A stretch of 64,000 nucleotides of DNA from Flavobacteriales bacterium (GCA_019694805.1 JAIBBG010000005.1:1-64000), one strand, 5' to 3'. Shown: positions 17,087 to 26,572, counted from the first letter of the stretch. Numbers and translations are program-made. The notes: generated by a model from the letters alone, not told the origin.

Positions 17087-19450
17087 TCAGTAGAATACTT
17101 CGTGGCTCAATACTTTTCCTTTGACAGGAATAGAATGAATCACTCCATTTTCCATCGTAATACCAGTTCCACCAAGCGATTTCATCGGTGTTCTGTTGTA
17201 ATTGGCAGGCAATTCAAATGTCCATTCCTTGGTATGATTCTTACTGAATACAACAAAAACATGTTGACCAAAATAGGAGCGTACATAAATCATAGCATCC
17301 TCATCGTTTTTCAACACAAATAAATCACCATAGGTCAATGCCATATTATTTCGGCGCAAATGCACAAGTTGTTGTGTTCGGTCGAAAAGATTCTGTTGCT
17401 CACCATTCCAATCTCCAAAATGCATCATCCGTCGATTGTCGGGATCATTGCCTCCAGGCATGCCAATTTCATCACCATAATAGATGCAGGGAATTCCAGG
17501 AGTGGTCATCAAGAAAGCATTCAATGAAGCAAGCTTTTCGAACCCAACCTGACCTTGATTTTGAATATCTCTGGTCCATCCAACAAGTTTGGCATCCTCC
17601 GAAAATTCGATAGATCCATCGGCATAAGAGATAAATCTTGCCCTGTCCTGATTACCTGTGATATTGCCCATCAAATGGTGAGAACCATAATAGTGCATGC
17701 TTTCTTCCATCACGCGCTGAAGGTTTTTAAAATCGGTATTCGATTTCGCAAATGCATCGACAGCTGCATCATAAAGGTTGAAATCAAACTGAGCATCCAA
17801 TTCACCACTATTGATGTAAGAAGAGATCAACTCCGGATTGCCATAAGTTTCGCCAACCTGATAAATAGATCGCTCAGGATGTGATTCGCTATACTTTTTC
17901 ACTTTGGAGGTGAGTGTTCTCCAAAAGTCTTCTTCGATGTGTTTGGTAGCGTCATGTCGGAAACCATCCAATTCATAGTGTTCAACCCAATACATGGCGG
18001 TATCAGTAAGTGCCTCTACTACCTGGTGATCAGCAAATTTCCAGGTTGGCAAAAAAGTATCGAACCAGGTTGTGAGTCGGTGTTCATCCCATTTTTCAGT
18101 GTTCATGGTTCCATCCGGCAAATAGAGTGGGGTAGTCCATTCTGGTTTCTGTTTATACAAAGGATGTTCCTGATGAACATGATGAGCCACGTAATCCAAT
18201 ACAACATTCATTTGATGTTGGTGCGCAACATCGATGAGTTCTTTCAATGCAGCTTCATCTCCAAAACGATTATCAATTTGTCGGAGTGCAATAGGCCAAT
18301 AGCCATGATATCCTGAAAATTTGCTTTCAACACCTTTATTCCATAATCCCCATGCACCTTCCGCATTTTGGCAAACCGGTGAAACCCAAATGGTATTGAT
18401 ACCTAATTTTTCAAAGTAGCCATCTTTGATTTTTTGTGTGATTCCATGAAGATCACCACCTAGATTATTCGCTTTCGGAAGAATAGCAGGATCAGGTGTC
18501 GGACGATCATTACTGCTATTTCCATTTACAAAACGATCGACCATCATGAAATACATCACAGCAGATCTCATGTCCTTGCGATCGAGATTTTGGGCATCAA
18601 GAATAACTTCACCCGACTCAAGGGGTATCAGGATGTCATTGGTTCGCTGAACCGAATCAGACCCAAAAATCCGTATGTGTGAGCGCTTAAGTTTTTTAGC
18701 TTCTTCAGGAATACGAATGAGAAATGATTCACCCTGAACTGTGTATTCAATCAGTCGATTTTCAAAATATACTTCCAGTTTTACATCCGTTCCTGTAGAC
18801 TTGATTTCAATTTGTCCATCTTTGACAGCAGTAGACATCAATCGGTGAGCTTCCGGCATTCTTTCACCGGCAAAAAATGTATTGTTGAAAGCTCCCATAC
18901 CATTATCAATCTTATCGGGATTGTTTGCATCCATCATTTCCTGATCATCTTCCCAAATTCTGTATTGATAAAGGCCGCTATTCAAAACAAGATCAGTCAC
19001 AAACAGATCGCCTTCTTTACGAAGTGGAGTGGCTTTGCGATTCCAGCCATTCATGCTTCCGGACATGTCCACGCGAGCCACTTTATCCGAAGATGGTTTA
19101 TAAGTAAAATGATAAGAAGTTTTCTCAGTTGCGAAAACAGGAATATCATGCTTTTGCCCTTTAAAAATGACCATGAGATTTGAAATCTTTCCAACGGGTT
19201 TATTCTTGATGACAAGTTTACCTGCACCATCAACTTTCAATGCTTGGCCTTCGAATTCAATTTTTTCAATGCCAGAGATATCAGTAAAATAATCCGACAT
19301 CAGCACCGTCGTGCTATCGAATTTCAATCTGATAGGACTTGCCAGTCCAGAAATATAATTTTGTGAAGTTGAAGTGTGCTGTTGCACTGAACGCTCATGA
19401 CATGCGTTGAAAACAACCATCATCAGCACTAAAAAAAGGGCTCCTTTCAT
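17087..19450 (-). CDS. GH13 alpha-amylase-family lipoprotein with N-terminal starch-binding-like domain
   Basis: A 787-residue protein. The ATG at 19450 starts MKGALFLVLM with a lipobox ending FNAC; the longer frame uses TTG. A CBM48/E-set-like segment (DMSGSMNGWN...) occupies about 110-200, then the GH13 barrel. The nucleophile lies in GFRHDA (about 496) and the acid in VGETYG (about 533). The transition-state aspartate lies in TGNQDRARF (about 598), where the usual NHD histidine is glutamine. YYGDEIGMPGG is present. It likely acts on maltodextrins or cyclodextrins at the cell surface or periplasm. It follows prmC by 2 bp. Confidence 0.88.
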   Translation of the reverse strand: MKGALFLVLMMVVFNACHERSVQQHTSTSQNYISGLASPIRLKFDSTTVLMSDYFTDISGIEKIEFEGQALKVDGAGKLVIKNKPVGKISNLMVIFKGQKHDIPVFATEKTSYHFTYKPSSDKVARVDMSGSMNGWNRKATPLRKEGDLFVTDLVLNSGLYQYRIWEDDQEMMDANNPDKIDNGMGAFNNTFFAGERMPEAHRLMSTAVKDGQIEIKSTGTDVKLEVYFENRLIEYTVQGESFLIRIPEEAKKLKRSHIRIFGSDSVQRTNDILIPLESGEVILDAQNLDRKDMRSAVMYFMMVDRFVNGNSSNDRPTPDPAILPKANNLGGDLHGITQKIKDGYFEKLGINTIWVSPVCQNAEGAWGLWNKGVESKFSGYHGYWPIALRQIDNRFGDEAALKELIDVAHQHQMNVVLDYVAHHVHQEHPLYKQKPEWTTPLYLPDGTMNTEKWDEHRLTTWFDTFLPTWKFADHQVVEALTDTAMYWVEHYELDGFRHDATKHIEEDFWRTLTSKVKKYSESHPERSIYQVGETYGNPELISSYINSGELDAQFDFNLYDAAVDAFAKSNTDFKNLQRVMEESMHYYGSHHLMGNITGNQDRARFISYADGSIEFSEDAKLVGWTRDIQNQGQVGFEKLASLNAFLMTTPGIPCIYYGDEIGMPGGNDPDNRRMMHFGDWNGEQQNLFDRTQQLVHLRRNNMALTYGDLFVLKNDEDAMIYVRSYFGQHVFVVFSKNHTKEWTFELPANYNRTPMKSLGGTGITMENGVIHSIPVKGKVLSHEVFY

Positions 19451-19452
19451 GC

Positions 19453-20319
19453 TCAATCAATAAATCTGATTTGTAAAATTCTGTCTTTTCCCTGCATATC
19501 CTGATGGAAATGATATTCCACATTTACCATGGATTGCATGAGTGATATCAATGCTTCTTTGGAGTCTTCATGAATTTCAAACCAAACACTACCACCGGGT
19601 TGCAATTGGGTTGAAGCCAACCATAGAATTCTTCGATAGAAAATCAACGGATCTTCATCATCTACAAAAAGGGCAATATCTGGTTCGAATTGTTTCACTT
19701 GAACAGACATGCTTTCAGCTTCACGCCGAGGGATATAAGGAGGGTTGGAGACCAGCACATCAAATTGACCATCTGGTGACTCAGTAAGGATGTCCATTTG
19801 TTTGAAAGTGACATGTGCTTCAAGTCGTTTTGCATTGGCTGTCGCAATAGCCAATGCTTCAGCAGAGACGTCGCAAGCTTCTACACGCCAAACCGGCTTT
19901 AGTAGTTTTAAACCAATAGCAATACAACCACTGCCGGTTCCTACATCAAGGACTCTGGGCGCTGTTCTTTTTTCCTGCGCACAGATCATCTGCACAAGCT
20001 CTTCCGTTTCAGGACGAGGTATCAAAACGTTGGAATCAACTTTGAAATCAAAACCACAGAAGTATTCATGACCGGTGATATATTGCAATGGTTCGCCCGC
20101 CAGAAGTCGCTTTAGCGCGAAATGAAACTTGAGCATTTCCGATTCACTGATGCGATCGTCTTGCTTCAAAATCACATCAGCTTTCGACCAACCCAAAAAT
20201 TCCTGAAAAAGCAATTGAACGACATTACCGGCTTCTCGCTCATCATATCTAACGGAAAGCTTTTCAGTCAGATACTTCTTTAAAGTCCTGACGGCATTAT
20301 CAGCAATGATGTTATTCAT
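19453..20319 (-). CDS. prmC: Release factor glutamine N5-methyltransferase
   Basis: A 288-residue enzyme that methylates the GGQ glutamine of release factors 1 and 2. It has the SAM motif VLDVGTGSGCIAIGL and the catalytic NPPYIPR motif. The substrate-side N-terminal helical part is complete (LLFQEFLGW, GEPLQYITGHEYF, IPRPETEELV). It is tucked between two GH13 lipoprotein genes with 1- and 2-bp gaps on the same strand, so it is presumably co-transcribed with them. Confidence 0.95.
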   Translation of the reverse strand: MNNIIADNAVRTLKKYLTEKLSVRYDEREAGNVVQLLFQEFLGWSKADVILKQDDRISESEMLKFHFALKRLLAGEPLQYITGHEYFCGFDFKVDSNVLIPRPETEELVQMICAQEKRTAPRVLDVGTGSGCIAIGLKLLKPVWRVEACDVSAEALAIATANAKRLEAHVTFKQMDILTESPDGQFDVLVSNPPYIPRREAESMSVQVKQFEPDIALFVDDEDPLIFYRRILWLASTQLQPGGSVWFEIHEDSKEALISLMQSMVNVEYHFHQDMQGKDRILQIRFID

Positions 20320-20320
20320 G

Positions 20321-21724
20321 TTACTTCTTCACGAACACCTGATATCCATAAGCAGGCAATTCCTGATCGCCTTTATCAAAAAGTGTAAGTGACTGAGCAT
20401 TGAAAATGCTCAAAAATTCTCCTTGAGGCAACTCACTGATGAAGTCTACACTTCTTGGTTTATCCGAAAAATTGAGCAAAACGAGCACTTGATTTTGGTC
20501 TTTCGTTCTCAGAAAACAATACAATACATCATCACTGCTTGTTTTGATACGTCTGAAATCACCACCAAATTCACCATTCCACATTGCAGGATTGTCATGA
20601 TGAAGATGAAGAAGTTTACTATAAAAATCCTGATACTTGTAGTCGTTCCAATGAACAGTATCCTTTTCGAAGAAACTCAATCGATGTGCCTTGCCATCAG
20701 GATATTGTTCACCACCTTCCTGACCAGAATACATCAGTGGCATTCCTCCAATCGTGAACGCCAAAACGTCCATCACTTGTCGGGCATTGCCTAATCTTTC
20801 ATAGCCTGTTCCGTTCCATGAATTTTCATCATGATTCGTGGTGAAATACATACGGTATGCACTTCGAGGAAACGCTGTGTCTTGTTTCGCTATATAGTTA
20901 TCGATATCAGCAAGTGTTTTTTTCCCTTTAGCAAATTCGTTGGTGATATGCATGAATTCCCATGTATAACTCATATCAAAAGCTTTGAGGTGGTGCTCCT
21001 TTTTTTCTGCCTCTGCCAACATGAATACCGGTTTGATGCTATCCAATGCCATTCGTGCCTCATTCCAATATTCAGTTGGAACCTTTTCTGCTACATCACA
21101 TCGAAATCCATCCACATCACATTCACGAACCCAGAATTTGAGAGCATCAGTCATAGCAGTCCAAAGTGCTTTGTTTTCATAGTTCAATTGCGCTACATCC
21201 GTCCAGTCTGTTCCCAGCGGAGGCTGTATCTTACCTGCAGTATCGAGAAGGTAGTATTCCAAATGATCCTTCGTCCAGATATTGTCAAATGCACTGTGGT
21301 TAGCCACCCAGTCTATGATCACTTTCATTCCATGATCATGCGCGGTTCTTACCATACGCTTGAAATCATCCATCGAACCATATGCCGGATTGACTGCCTT
21401 GTAATCCTTTACACTATAATGACTTCCCAAACCTCCTTTGCGGTTGATTTCGCCAATAGGATGAACTGGCATCAACCACAATACATCCACTCCCATGGTC
21501 TTAAGGCGCGGAATATCCTTTTCAAAAGCAGAAAATGTTCCTTCCGGAGTATGTTGACGGATATTTACCTCATAAATCGTTGCATTCTTGGACCAATCAG
21601 GATGCTGAAGCACCCGAGTTTCGGTATGGCCCTTGATTTCTGCATTGGAAGTGTGATCGTGATTTCCTTCACCACAGGCATAGAGCACGCCAGCAGTGAG
21701 CATGATGTAGAAAAGTGTTTTCAT
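20321..21724 (-). CDS. GH13 alpha-amylase lipoprotein
   Basis: A 467-residue protein. It starts at MKTLFYIMLT (21724) with a lipobox ending LYAC; the ORF frame extends seven codons further but not past the promoter. The catalytic set is complete: nucleophile in GFRCDV (about 207), acid in LAEAE (about 237), NHD in TTNHDENSW (about 296). IDWVANHS gives region I. There is no extra binding domain. It probably hydrolyses alpha-glucans to maltooligosaccharides, feeding the second GH13 enzyme. It opens a three-gene operon with prmC and is preceded by a -7 box and an 8-bp palindrome. Confidence 0.88.
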   Translation of the reverse strand: MKTLFYIMLTAGVLYACGEGNHDHTSNAEIKGHTETRVLQHPDWSKNATIYEVNIRQHTPEGTFSAFEKDIPRLKTMGVDVLWLMPVHPIGEINRKGGLGSHYSVKDYKAVNPAYGSMDDFKRMVRTAHDHGMKVIIDWVANHSAFDNIWTKDHLEYYLLDTAGKIQPPLGTDWTDVAQLNYENKALWTAMTDALKFWVRECDVDGFRCDVAEKVPTEYWNEARMALDSIKPVFMLAEAEKKEHHLKAFDMSYTWEFMHITNEFAKGKKTLADIDNYIAKQDTAFPRSAYRMYFTTNHDENSWNGTGYERLGNARQVMDVLAFTIGGMPLMYSGQEGGEQYPDGKAHRLSFFEKDTVHWNDYKYQDFYSKLLHLHHDNPAMWNGEFGGDFRRIKTSSDDVLYCFLRTKDQNQVLVLLNFSDKPRSVDFISELPQGEFLSIFNAQSLTLFDKGDQELPAYGYQVFVKK

Positions 21725-21742
21725 CGTGTGACAAGTGTCCGA

Positions 21743-21750
21743 CAAATCTA
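21743..21750 (-). promoter_or_regulatory. -7 box TAGATTTG for the GH13-prmC-GH13 operon
   Basis: A perfect minus-strand TAnnTTTG, 19 bases before the ATG at 21724. It overlaps by two bases a perfect palindrome at 21749-21769. Confidence 0.65.
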
Positions 21751-21769
21751 AGTGTATTTTTTACACTTA
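21749..21769. promoter_or_regulatory. Palindrome TAAGTGTA-N5-TACACTTA, candidate operator
   Basis: A perfect 8-bp inverted repeat with a 5-T spacer on the plus strand. It occupies the -8 to -30 zone of the GH13 operon promoter. A bound regulator there would block RNA polymerase. No regulator gene is adjacent. Confidence 0.5.
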
Positions 21770-21805
21770 CGCCAGATCGATGGACAAAGTAAATTCATAA
21801 TTACC

Positions 21806-22699
21806 TCACCACCCAAAGACATTCACTTTTCTATCATCACCGCAACTGATGAGTTTTTGACCTTTACAAAGTAGTTTGTTCACGGAGTGGGTATGTCCAT
21901 CACTTCCAGGACCTATGCGTTGTAATGGCGTAAAATCCTGTGCGTCCCAAACTTTGATTGTTTTATCGCGCGATGCTGTAAAACAGTATTTACCATGCAT
22001 GTCAAAAACGATGGAATAGATCGCAAATTGATGAGCCGGAATGCTCAACACTTGACGAAATTGTTCATTGATGTTCCAACATTTGAGGTGAGCGTCCTTA
22101 CCACCACTCACCAATACAGGTTTTTTCGGATGCCAAGCTACCGATGTAGCACCATCCTCATGACCATCAATGGTACCAATTTCATTGAAAAAAATGAGAT
22201 CAGTAACTCGCACTTTGCCATCGCTACAAGCAATGGCAAGCATACTCAAATCTTCAGATAAGGCTAATCCACGAATCTTTTGTTCACAAAGTGGAATACT
22301 TCTGAGTAATCGAAAATCAGGAACAGACCAAATACTCAACGTACCATCACCACCAGCGATGATCAACTGATGATCAGTTCGATCATAGGCAAAATCATAA
22401 ATTCCATGGCGATGATGTTGAATATGACGAACCTCTTTCTTTTGATGTAAATCGATCACATGAAAATCGCCATTGCTCAACCCTGCAATCAACAAACCAT
22501 GATCCTTGAGATAGGTGATGGCATAAACAGCATATTCCATTTGAATGGCTAAAGCCTGCTGCGACAGTGGATCATCGTACCACAATACGGCATATCTATC
22601 CGCACTGCATGAAAAAAAATATCCTTCAGCGTGGTGATCACACAGGCCATAGACAGCCGATGAATGTGATTGATTGGAATGCAGTAAACGCAGGTGCAT
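21806..22699 (-). CDS. WD40 repeat protein
   Basis: A 297-residue cytoplasmic protein with no signal peptide. The start is MHLRLLHSNQ (22699); the longer frame begins at TTG. About seven blades can be followed by their closing motifs: SADRYAVLWY, IAGLSNGDFHVIDL, GGDGTLSIWS, CSDGKVRVTDL, GGKDAHLKCWN, SRDKTIKVWD and CGDDRKVNVFGW. This gives a complete propeller. It is probably a scaffold with an unknown partner. Similar stand-alone WD40 proteins occur in Bacteroidota, uncharacterised as far as I recall. Confidence 0.8.
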   Translation of the reverse strand: MHLRLLHSNQSHSSAVYGLCDHHAEGYFFSCSADRYAVLWYDDPLSQQALAIQMEYAVYAITYLKDHGLLIAGLSNGDFHVIDLHQKKEVRHIQHHRHGIYDFAYDRTDHQLIIAGGDGTLSIWSVPDFRLLRSIPLCEQKIRGLALSEDLSMLAIACSDGKVRVTDLIFFNEIGTIDGHEDGATSVAWHPKKPVLVSGGKDAHLKCWNINEQFRQVLSIPAHQFAIYSIVFDMHGKYCFTASRDKTIKVWDAQDFTPLQRIGPGSDGHTHSVNKLLCKGQKLISCGDDRKVNVFGW

Positions 22700-22963
22700 G
22701 AACACAAAAGAAAGCAAACCCCGCGAAAGACGTACGTTATATTTGGCCAAAAAAACAGAAGGACGCTTTTAAACCGAATCCTGTAGACGGAATGTCAAGA
22801 AGCGCTGAAAGCCAAAAAAGACAAGAGCTGCCACAAGGTTTTTATTTGAAATCGTAACATGATTACGAAGTAAATAAAATCAAGGAAAAGCTCGTCAATA
22901 AAGGGATTCAGCGCAGTTACACATTTTCGACTGCATCATCCGGGTTAAAGTCTTATACGAGCA

Positions 22964-24328
22964 ATGAATCAACCATCGATACCCAAAGGAACACGCGACT
23001 TTTCACCAGAAATCATGGTGAAAAGAAATTACATTTTCAGTGTAATCAGACAATCATTTGAACGATTTGGATATATGCCGCTCGAGACACCGAGCATGGA
23101 AAATGTAGAAACACTGACTGGAAAATATGGCGATGAAGGCGATAAACTCATTTTCAGGATACTCGATAGTGGCGATTACCTAAAAGAGGTATCGGATGAA
23201 CAATTACAGTCCAGAAACCTCAGTCAAATTACCAAAGGCATTGCGGAAAAGGCGTTGCGCTATGATCTCACTGTGCCGTTCGCACGTTTTGTGGTGATGC
23301 ATCAAAACAAAATCGCATTTCCATTCAAACGTTATCAGATTCAACCGGTTTGGAGAGCTGATCGGCCACAAAAAGGTCGTTATCGCGAGTTTTATCAATG
23401 CGATGCAGATGTAGTTGGAAGTGATAGTCTGCTCAACGAAGTAGAATTGGTTCAGATTTTCGATGAAGTCTTAACTAAACTACGTGTTCCATCCGTCATC
23501 AAAATCAACAACCGTAAAATATTATATGGCATTGCGGAAGTGGCTGGTATCGCAGATCGAATGATGGAGATGACGATTGCCATTGATAAACTGGATAAGA
23601 TTGGCGAATCTGGCGTCATTGAAGAATTGCGAACTCGTGAATTCAGCGATGAATCCATCAATGTGATCAAAGGTTTGTTCGAAATGACCGGCGACTACGA
23701 ATCAAGACTCAATGCCATTGCCGTGATGCTCCGCGGTTCTGAAACAGGATTGAAGGGCGTGGAAGAATTGCAGTCTATTTTCAACGATGTAAATACCTTG
23801 GGACTGAACGATTGTGAACTTGAATTGGATATCACCCTCGCTCGCGGACTCAACTACTATACCGGTGCCATCTTTGAAGTGAAGGCGAAGAACGTACAAA
23901 TGGGAAGTATCTGCGGTGGAGGTCGTTATGATGATCTCACGGGAATATTCGGACTAAAAGGTGTATCTGGTGTCGGAATTTCATTTGGTGCCGACCGCAT
24001 TTTTGATGTCATGACCGAATTGAATGTTTTCCCTTCTGGCACTGACTCAACAACCCGTTTGCTTTTTGTCAACTTCGGCAAAACGGAAGAATTGCATTGT
24101 ATGAAACTGCTCAGGGAAATCAGAAAAGCAGGCATCAATGCAGAGATCTATCCTGAACAAGGCAAACTCAAAAAGCAATTCAAATATGCCGATGATAAAG
24201 GAATTCCATTCGTTGCCACCATCGGTTCAGAAGAGATGAGTAAGGGAATAATCGCGTTGAAAGACATGAAAAGCGGCGAGCAAAAACACGTCAGTCTGCC
24301 GGATTTGATCCATTTGTTGAAGGCTTGA
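22964..24328 (+). CDS. hisS: Histidyl-tRNA synthetase
   Basis: A 454-residue class II synthetase. Motif 1 is near [11 protein letters not shown], motif 2 contains [23 protein letters not shown], and the histidine-binding LNYYTG and CGGGRYDDL motifs are present, as is motif 3 GISFGADRI. The C-terminal anticodon-binding domain starts near [10 protein letters not shown]. It has no operon partner nearby. The 264-bp region upstream to the WD40 start holds only a TATATTTG box at 22738-22745 and short frames, so a long leader is possible. Confidence 0.96.
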   Translation: MNQPSIPKGTRDFSPEIMVKRNYIFSVIRQSFERFGYMPLETPSMENVETLTGKYGDEGDKLIFRILDSGDYLKEVSDEQLQSRNLSQITKGIAEKALRYDLTVPFARFVVMHQNKIAFPFKRYQIQPVWRADRPQKGRYREFYQCDADVVGSDSLLNEVELVQIFDEVLTKLRVPSVIKINNRKILYGIAEVAGIADRMMEMTIAIDKLDKIGESGVIEELRTREFSDESINVIKGLFEMTGDYESRLNAIAVMLRGSETGLKGVEELQSIFNDVNTLGLNDCELELDITLARGLNYYTGAIFEVKAKNVQMGSICGGGRYDDLTGIFGLKGVSGVGISFGADRIFDVMTELNVFPSGTDSTTRLLFVNFGKTEELHCMKLLREIRKAGINAEIYPEQGKLKKQFKYADDKGIPFVATIGSEEMSKGIIALKDMKSGEQKHVSLPDLIHLLKA

Positions 24329-24418
24329 TTTCGCATTCACAGTTAGCAGCGAATAACTTCAATCTCTTTTCATATCATCATCAAAAGAGTTGTATGACAT
24401 TGCATGAAAATTTGAATC

Positions 24419-24868
24419 ATGCAGGACAATCAACTCTTGACCATGGTCGATCATCAAGCTTGGGCAGATGACAGGCTCTGCAATGCATTGATCGGCTTGA
24501 ATGGTATTCATGAAAAATCGAAAAAACTATTTGATCACATCCTCGCAGCTCAACATGTTTGGATCAGCAGAATAGAACAAAAGCCTGCAGAACTGGAAGT
24601 TTGGCCGGTATTGGCACTTGAATCCTGGCCACCATACATTCGATCGCATCATCAAATACTAACAGAAATCATTCAAAACAATCGGTTAGGAGAGATGATA
24701 ACATATAAAAACACAGCCGGCCAGCAATTCTCGAATAGTGTTGCCGAAATACTAATGCATCTCACCTTGCATTCGCAATATCATCGGGGTCAAGTGATTT
24801 CCTATTCTTTGGAAAAGTTTGAAAAAGCTCCTGTAGTGGATATGATTGCTTATCTGAGGACAAGATGA
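24419..24868 (+). CDS. DinB family protein
   Basis: A 149-residue four-helix-bundle protein. The likely metal-binding histidines are in KLFDHILAAQHVW and in LMHLTLHSQYHRGQV. The family includes thiol-dependent transferases and damage-inducible proteins, so function is not predictable. Its TGA overlaps the next ATG (24865), giving an ATGA-coupled pair with the FAD-linked oxidase. Confidence 0.85.
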   Translation: MQDNQLLTMVDHQAWADDRLCNALIGLNGIHEKSKKLFDHILAAQHVWISRIEQKPAELEVWPVLALESWPPYIRSHHQILTEIIQNNRLGEMITYKNTAGQQFSNSVAEILMHLTLHSQYHRGQVISYSLEKFEKAPVVDMIAYLRTR

Positions 24869-26271
24869 AATTTACGAAAATCACACAACAACATATTCTC
24901 GACCTGGAGCAAATCCTCGGCAAGGATAGCGTTTACACTCAAAGTGAAATACGCCAGGATTATGGAAGTGATGAGACAGAAGACTTATCCTTTCCACCGG
25001 ATGTCGTAGTAAAACCATCAACCACTGTTGATGTATCAGCGATCATGAAGTATTGCTACCAACACAACATCGCTGTTACGCCGATTGGAGCGAGAACAGG
25101 ATTGAGTGGAGGTGCGTTATCCGTCTATGGTGGAGTAGGCTTGAGCATGGAAAAATTCAATAAGATCATTGAAGTTGATACGCTCAATCAACAAGTCACC
25201 ACTGAAACTGGAGTAATCACCCAAGTATTACAAGAGGAAGTTGCCAAACACGGTCTGTATTACCCTCCGGATCCAAGTAGCAGGGGTTCATGTTTTATTG
25301 GAGGTAATCTGGCTGAAAATTCCGGCGGACCAAGAGCGGTGAAATATGGAGTCACCAAAGATTTCGTCCTGAGTCTCGAAGTGGTTTTACCAGATGGAGA
25401 AATCATCCAAACTGGTGCACGCACCCTCAAAAACTCAACTGGATATAATCTTACACAGTTGATGGTGGGCAGCGAAGGTACCTTAGGTATCATCACCAAG
25501 GCTACACTCAAACTTGTTCCTATGCCACGATACCAGTTGCTTCTGCTGGTGCCTTTTTATTCAGAAGAAAAAGCATGCGAAGCTGTATCAGCCATATTTC
25601 GTGCGGGTATTACGCCCAGTGCGCTTGAGTTTATGGAAAGAGATGCCATTGATTGGGTATTGAGATTTGTGGATGATGTCACAGTGCCTGTAGAAGCAGA
25701 TATTCGTGCCCATTTGTTGATTGAAGTAGATGGCAATCACCTCGAATCTTTGATGTTGGATTGTGAAAAAATCACTGAGGTCATTCAACAATATGACTGT
25801 GGCGAAGTACTCTTTGCCGATGATGATGCTCAAAAGAACCAACTCTGGAAATTGCGCAGAAAAGTGGCTGAAGCTGTGAAAGCCAACAGTGTTTACAAAG
25901 AAGAAGACACCGTAGTTCCACGTTATCAATTGCCTAAACTCCTGAAAGGCGTGAAGGAAATCGGCTCCAGATATGGTTTTCAATCTGTTTGTTATGGACA
26001 TGCCGGAGATGGCAACCTTCATGTGAACATCATTCGGGGCGATCTCTCGGAAAAAACCTGGGATGACGAACTCCCTAAAGCCATACGGGAAATCTTCACC
26101 CTATGCGTCAATCTTGGAGGCACACTTAGCGGTGAACATGGTATAGGGCTGGTTCAAAAAAACTACATGGATATCGCCTTCACAGAACGCTCCTTATCAG
26201 TAATGAAGGGCATCAAGGCCACTTTTGATCCTTTAGGAATCCTGAATCCGGGTAAAATAGTACCAGATTGA
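24865..26271 (+). CDS. FAD-linked oxidase, GlcD/D-lactate dehydrogenase type
   Basis: A 468-residue flavoenzyme of the vanillyl-alcohol-oxidase superfamily. The FAD-binding motifs are PIGARTGLSGGAL and GGNLAENSGGPRAVKYG; the C-terminal catalytic part has CYGHAGDGNLHVNI and GTLSGEHGIG. Substrates are 2-hydroxy acids such as glycolate or D-lactate. It lacks an associated GlcE/GlcF iron-sulfur subunit here. It is coupled to the dinB-like gene, and a candidate sRNA gene follows. Confidence 0.9.
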   Translation: MKFTKITQQHILDLEQILGKDSVYTQSEIRQDYGSDETEDLSFPPDVVVKPSTTVDVSAIMKYCYQHNIAVTPIGARTGLSGGALSVYGGVGLSMEKFNKIIEVDTLNQQVTTETGVITQVLQEEVAKHGLYYPPDPSSRGSCFIGGNLAENSGGPRAVKYGVTKDFVLSLEVVLPDGEIIQTGARTLKNSTGYNLTQLMVGSEGTLGIITKATLKLVPMPRYQLLLLVPFYSEEKACEAVSAIFRAGITPSALEFMERDAIDWVLRFVDDVTVPVEADIRAHLLIEVDGNHLESLMLDCEKITEVIQQYDCGEVLFADDDAQKNQLWKLRRKVAEAVKANSVYKEEDTVVPRYQLPKLLKGVKEIGSRYGFQSVCYGHAGDGNLHVNIIRGDLSEKTWDDELPKAIREIFTLCVNLGGTLSGEHGIGLVQKNYMDIAFTERSLSVMKGIKATFDPLGILNPGKIVPD

Positions 26272-26327
26272 ATTAATTGAGTATTAACACAATAGAAATA
26301 TCCGGTCATTTTCCGGCCAAATAAGTC

Positions 26328-26358
26328 TTGCATTCCTAAGGATGTTCTGTTACTTTAG
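26328..26358 (+). promoter_or_regulatory. Promoter TTG-N20-TACTTTAG for a possible small RNA
   Basis: TTG at 26328-26330, 20 bases, then TACTTTAG at 26351-26358, one mismatch from TAnnTTTG and spacing inside the range expected for Bacteroidota. No coding frame begins within 100 bases downstream. Confidence 0.45.
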
Positions 26359-26363
26359 GCGCC

Positions 26364-26491
26364 GTGTTTTGGTAGTGTACCGAATACACATTAGAGTTAG
26401 TTGAGTTGAGTCTTCACGACTCAAAACAATTACGATAGTTTTTAGTTTTTCAGTTTAAGCCATCAAGCCCCGCTATCGAGTGGGGCTTTTT
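26364..26491 (+). ncRNA. Candidate small RNA with three hairpins
   Basis: About 128 bases from the predicted start to the T-tract, between glcD-like and a T9SS-substrate gene. Hairpins: GTGTA/TACAC (26375-26389), TTGAGTC/GACTCAA (26406-26424, 5-base loop) and the terminator at 26466-26491. I see no tRNA, tmRNA, SRP or 6S hallmarks. It could also be an attenuating leader of the following gene, but that gene has its own TACATTTG box. Boundaries are inferred. Confidence 0.45.
26466..26491 (+). terminator. Terminator AGCCCCGCT/AGTGGGGCT
   Basis: A 9-bp stem with one G-U pair and an ATCG loop, followed by five T. It ends the candidate sRNA 106 bases before the next ATG. Confidence 0.85.
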
Positions 26492-26572
26492 GGTTCAATA
26501 CATTTGAAAGCTTTATCAGAGCTGGCTTTCAGACCACATGAAAAAAATCATTCCAAGCTCCATGCAAACGGA

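Noticed and set aside
20831-21751. A 306-residue plus-strand open frame opposite the GH13 gene
   Set aside because: It is antisense to a gene with complete GH13 motifs, has no promoter or ribosome site and no family resemblance.
22698-22769. A 23-residue plus-strand frame MNTKESKPRERRTL overlapping the WD40 start
   Set aside because: Short, overlaps the minus-strand start, and the GCATGA context makes the ATG accidental.
22791-22856. A 21-residue frame before hisS
   Set aside because: No ribosome site or family resemblance; the frame stays open after the stop but without a start, so I could not call a pseudogene.
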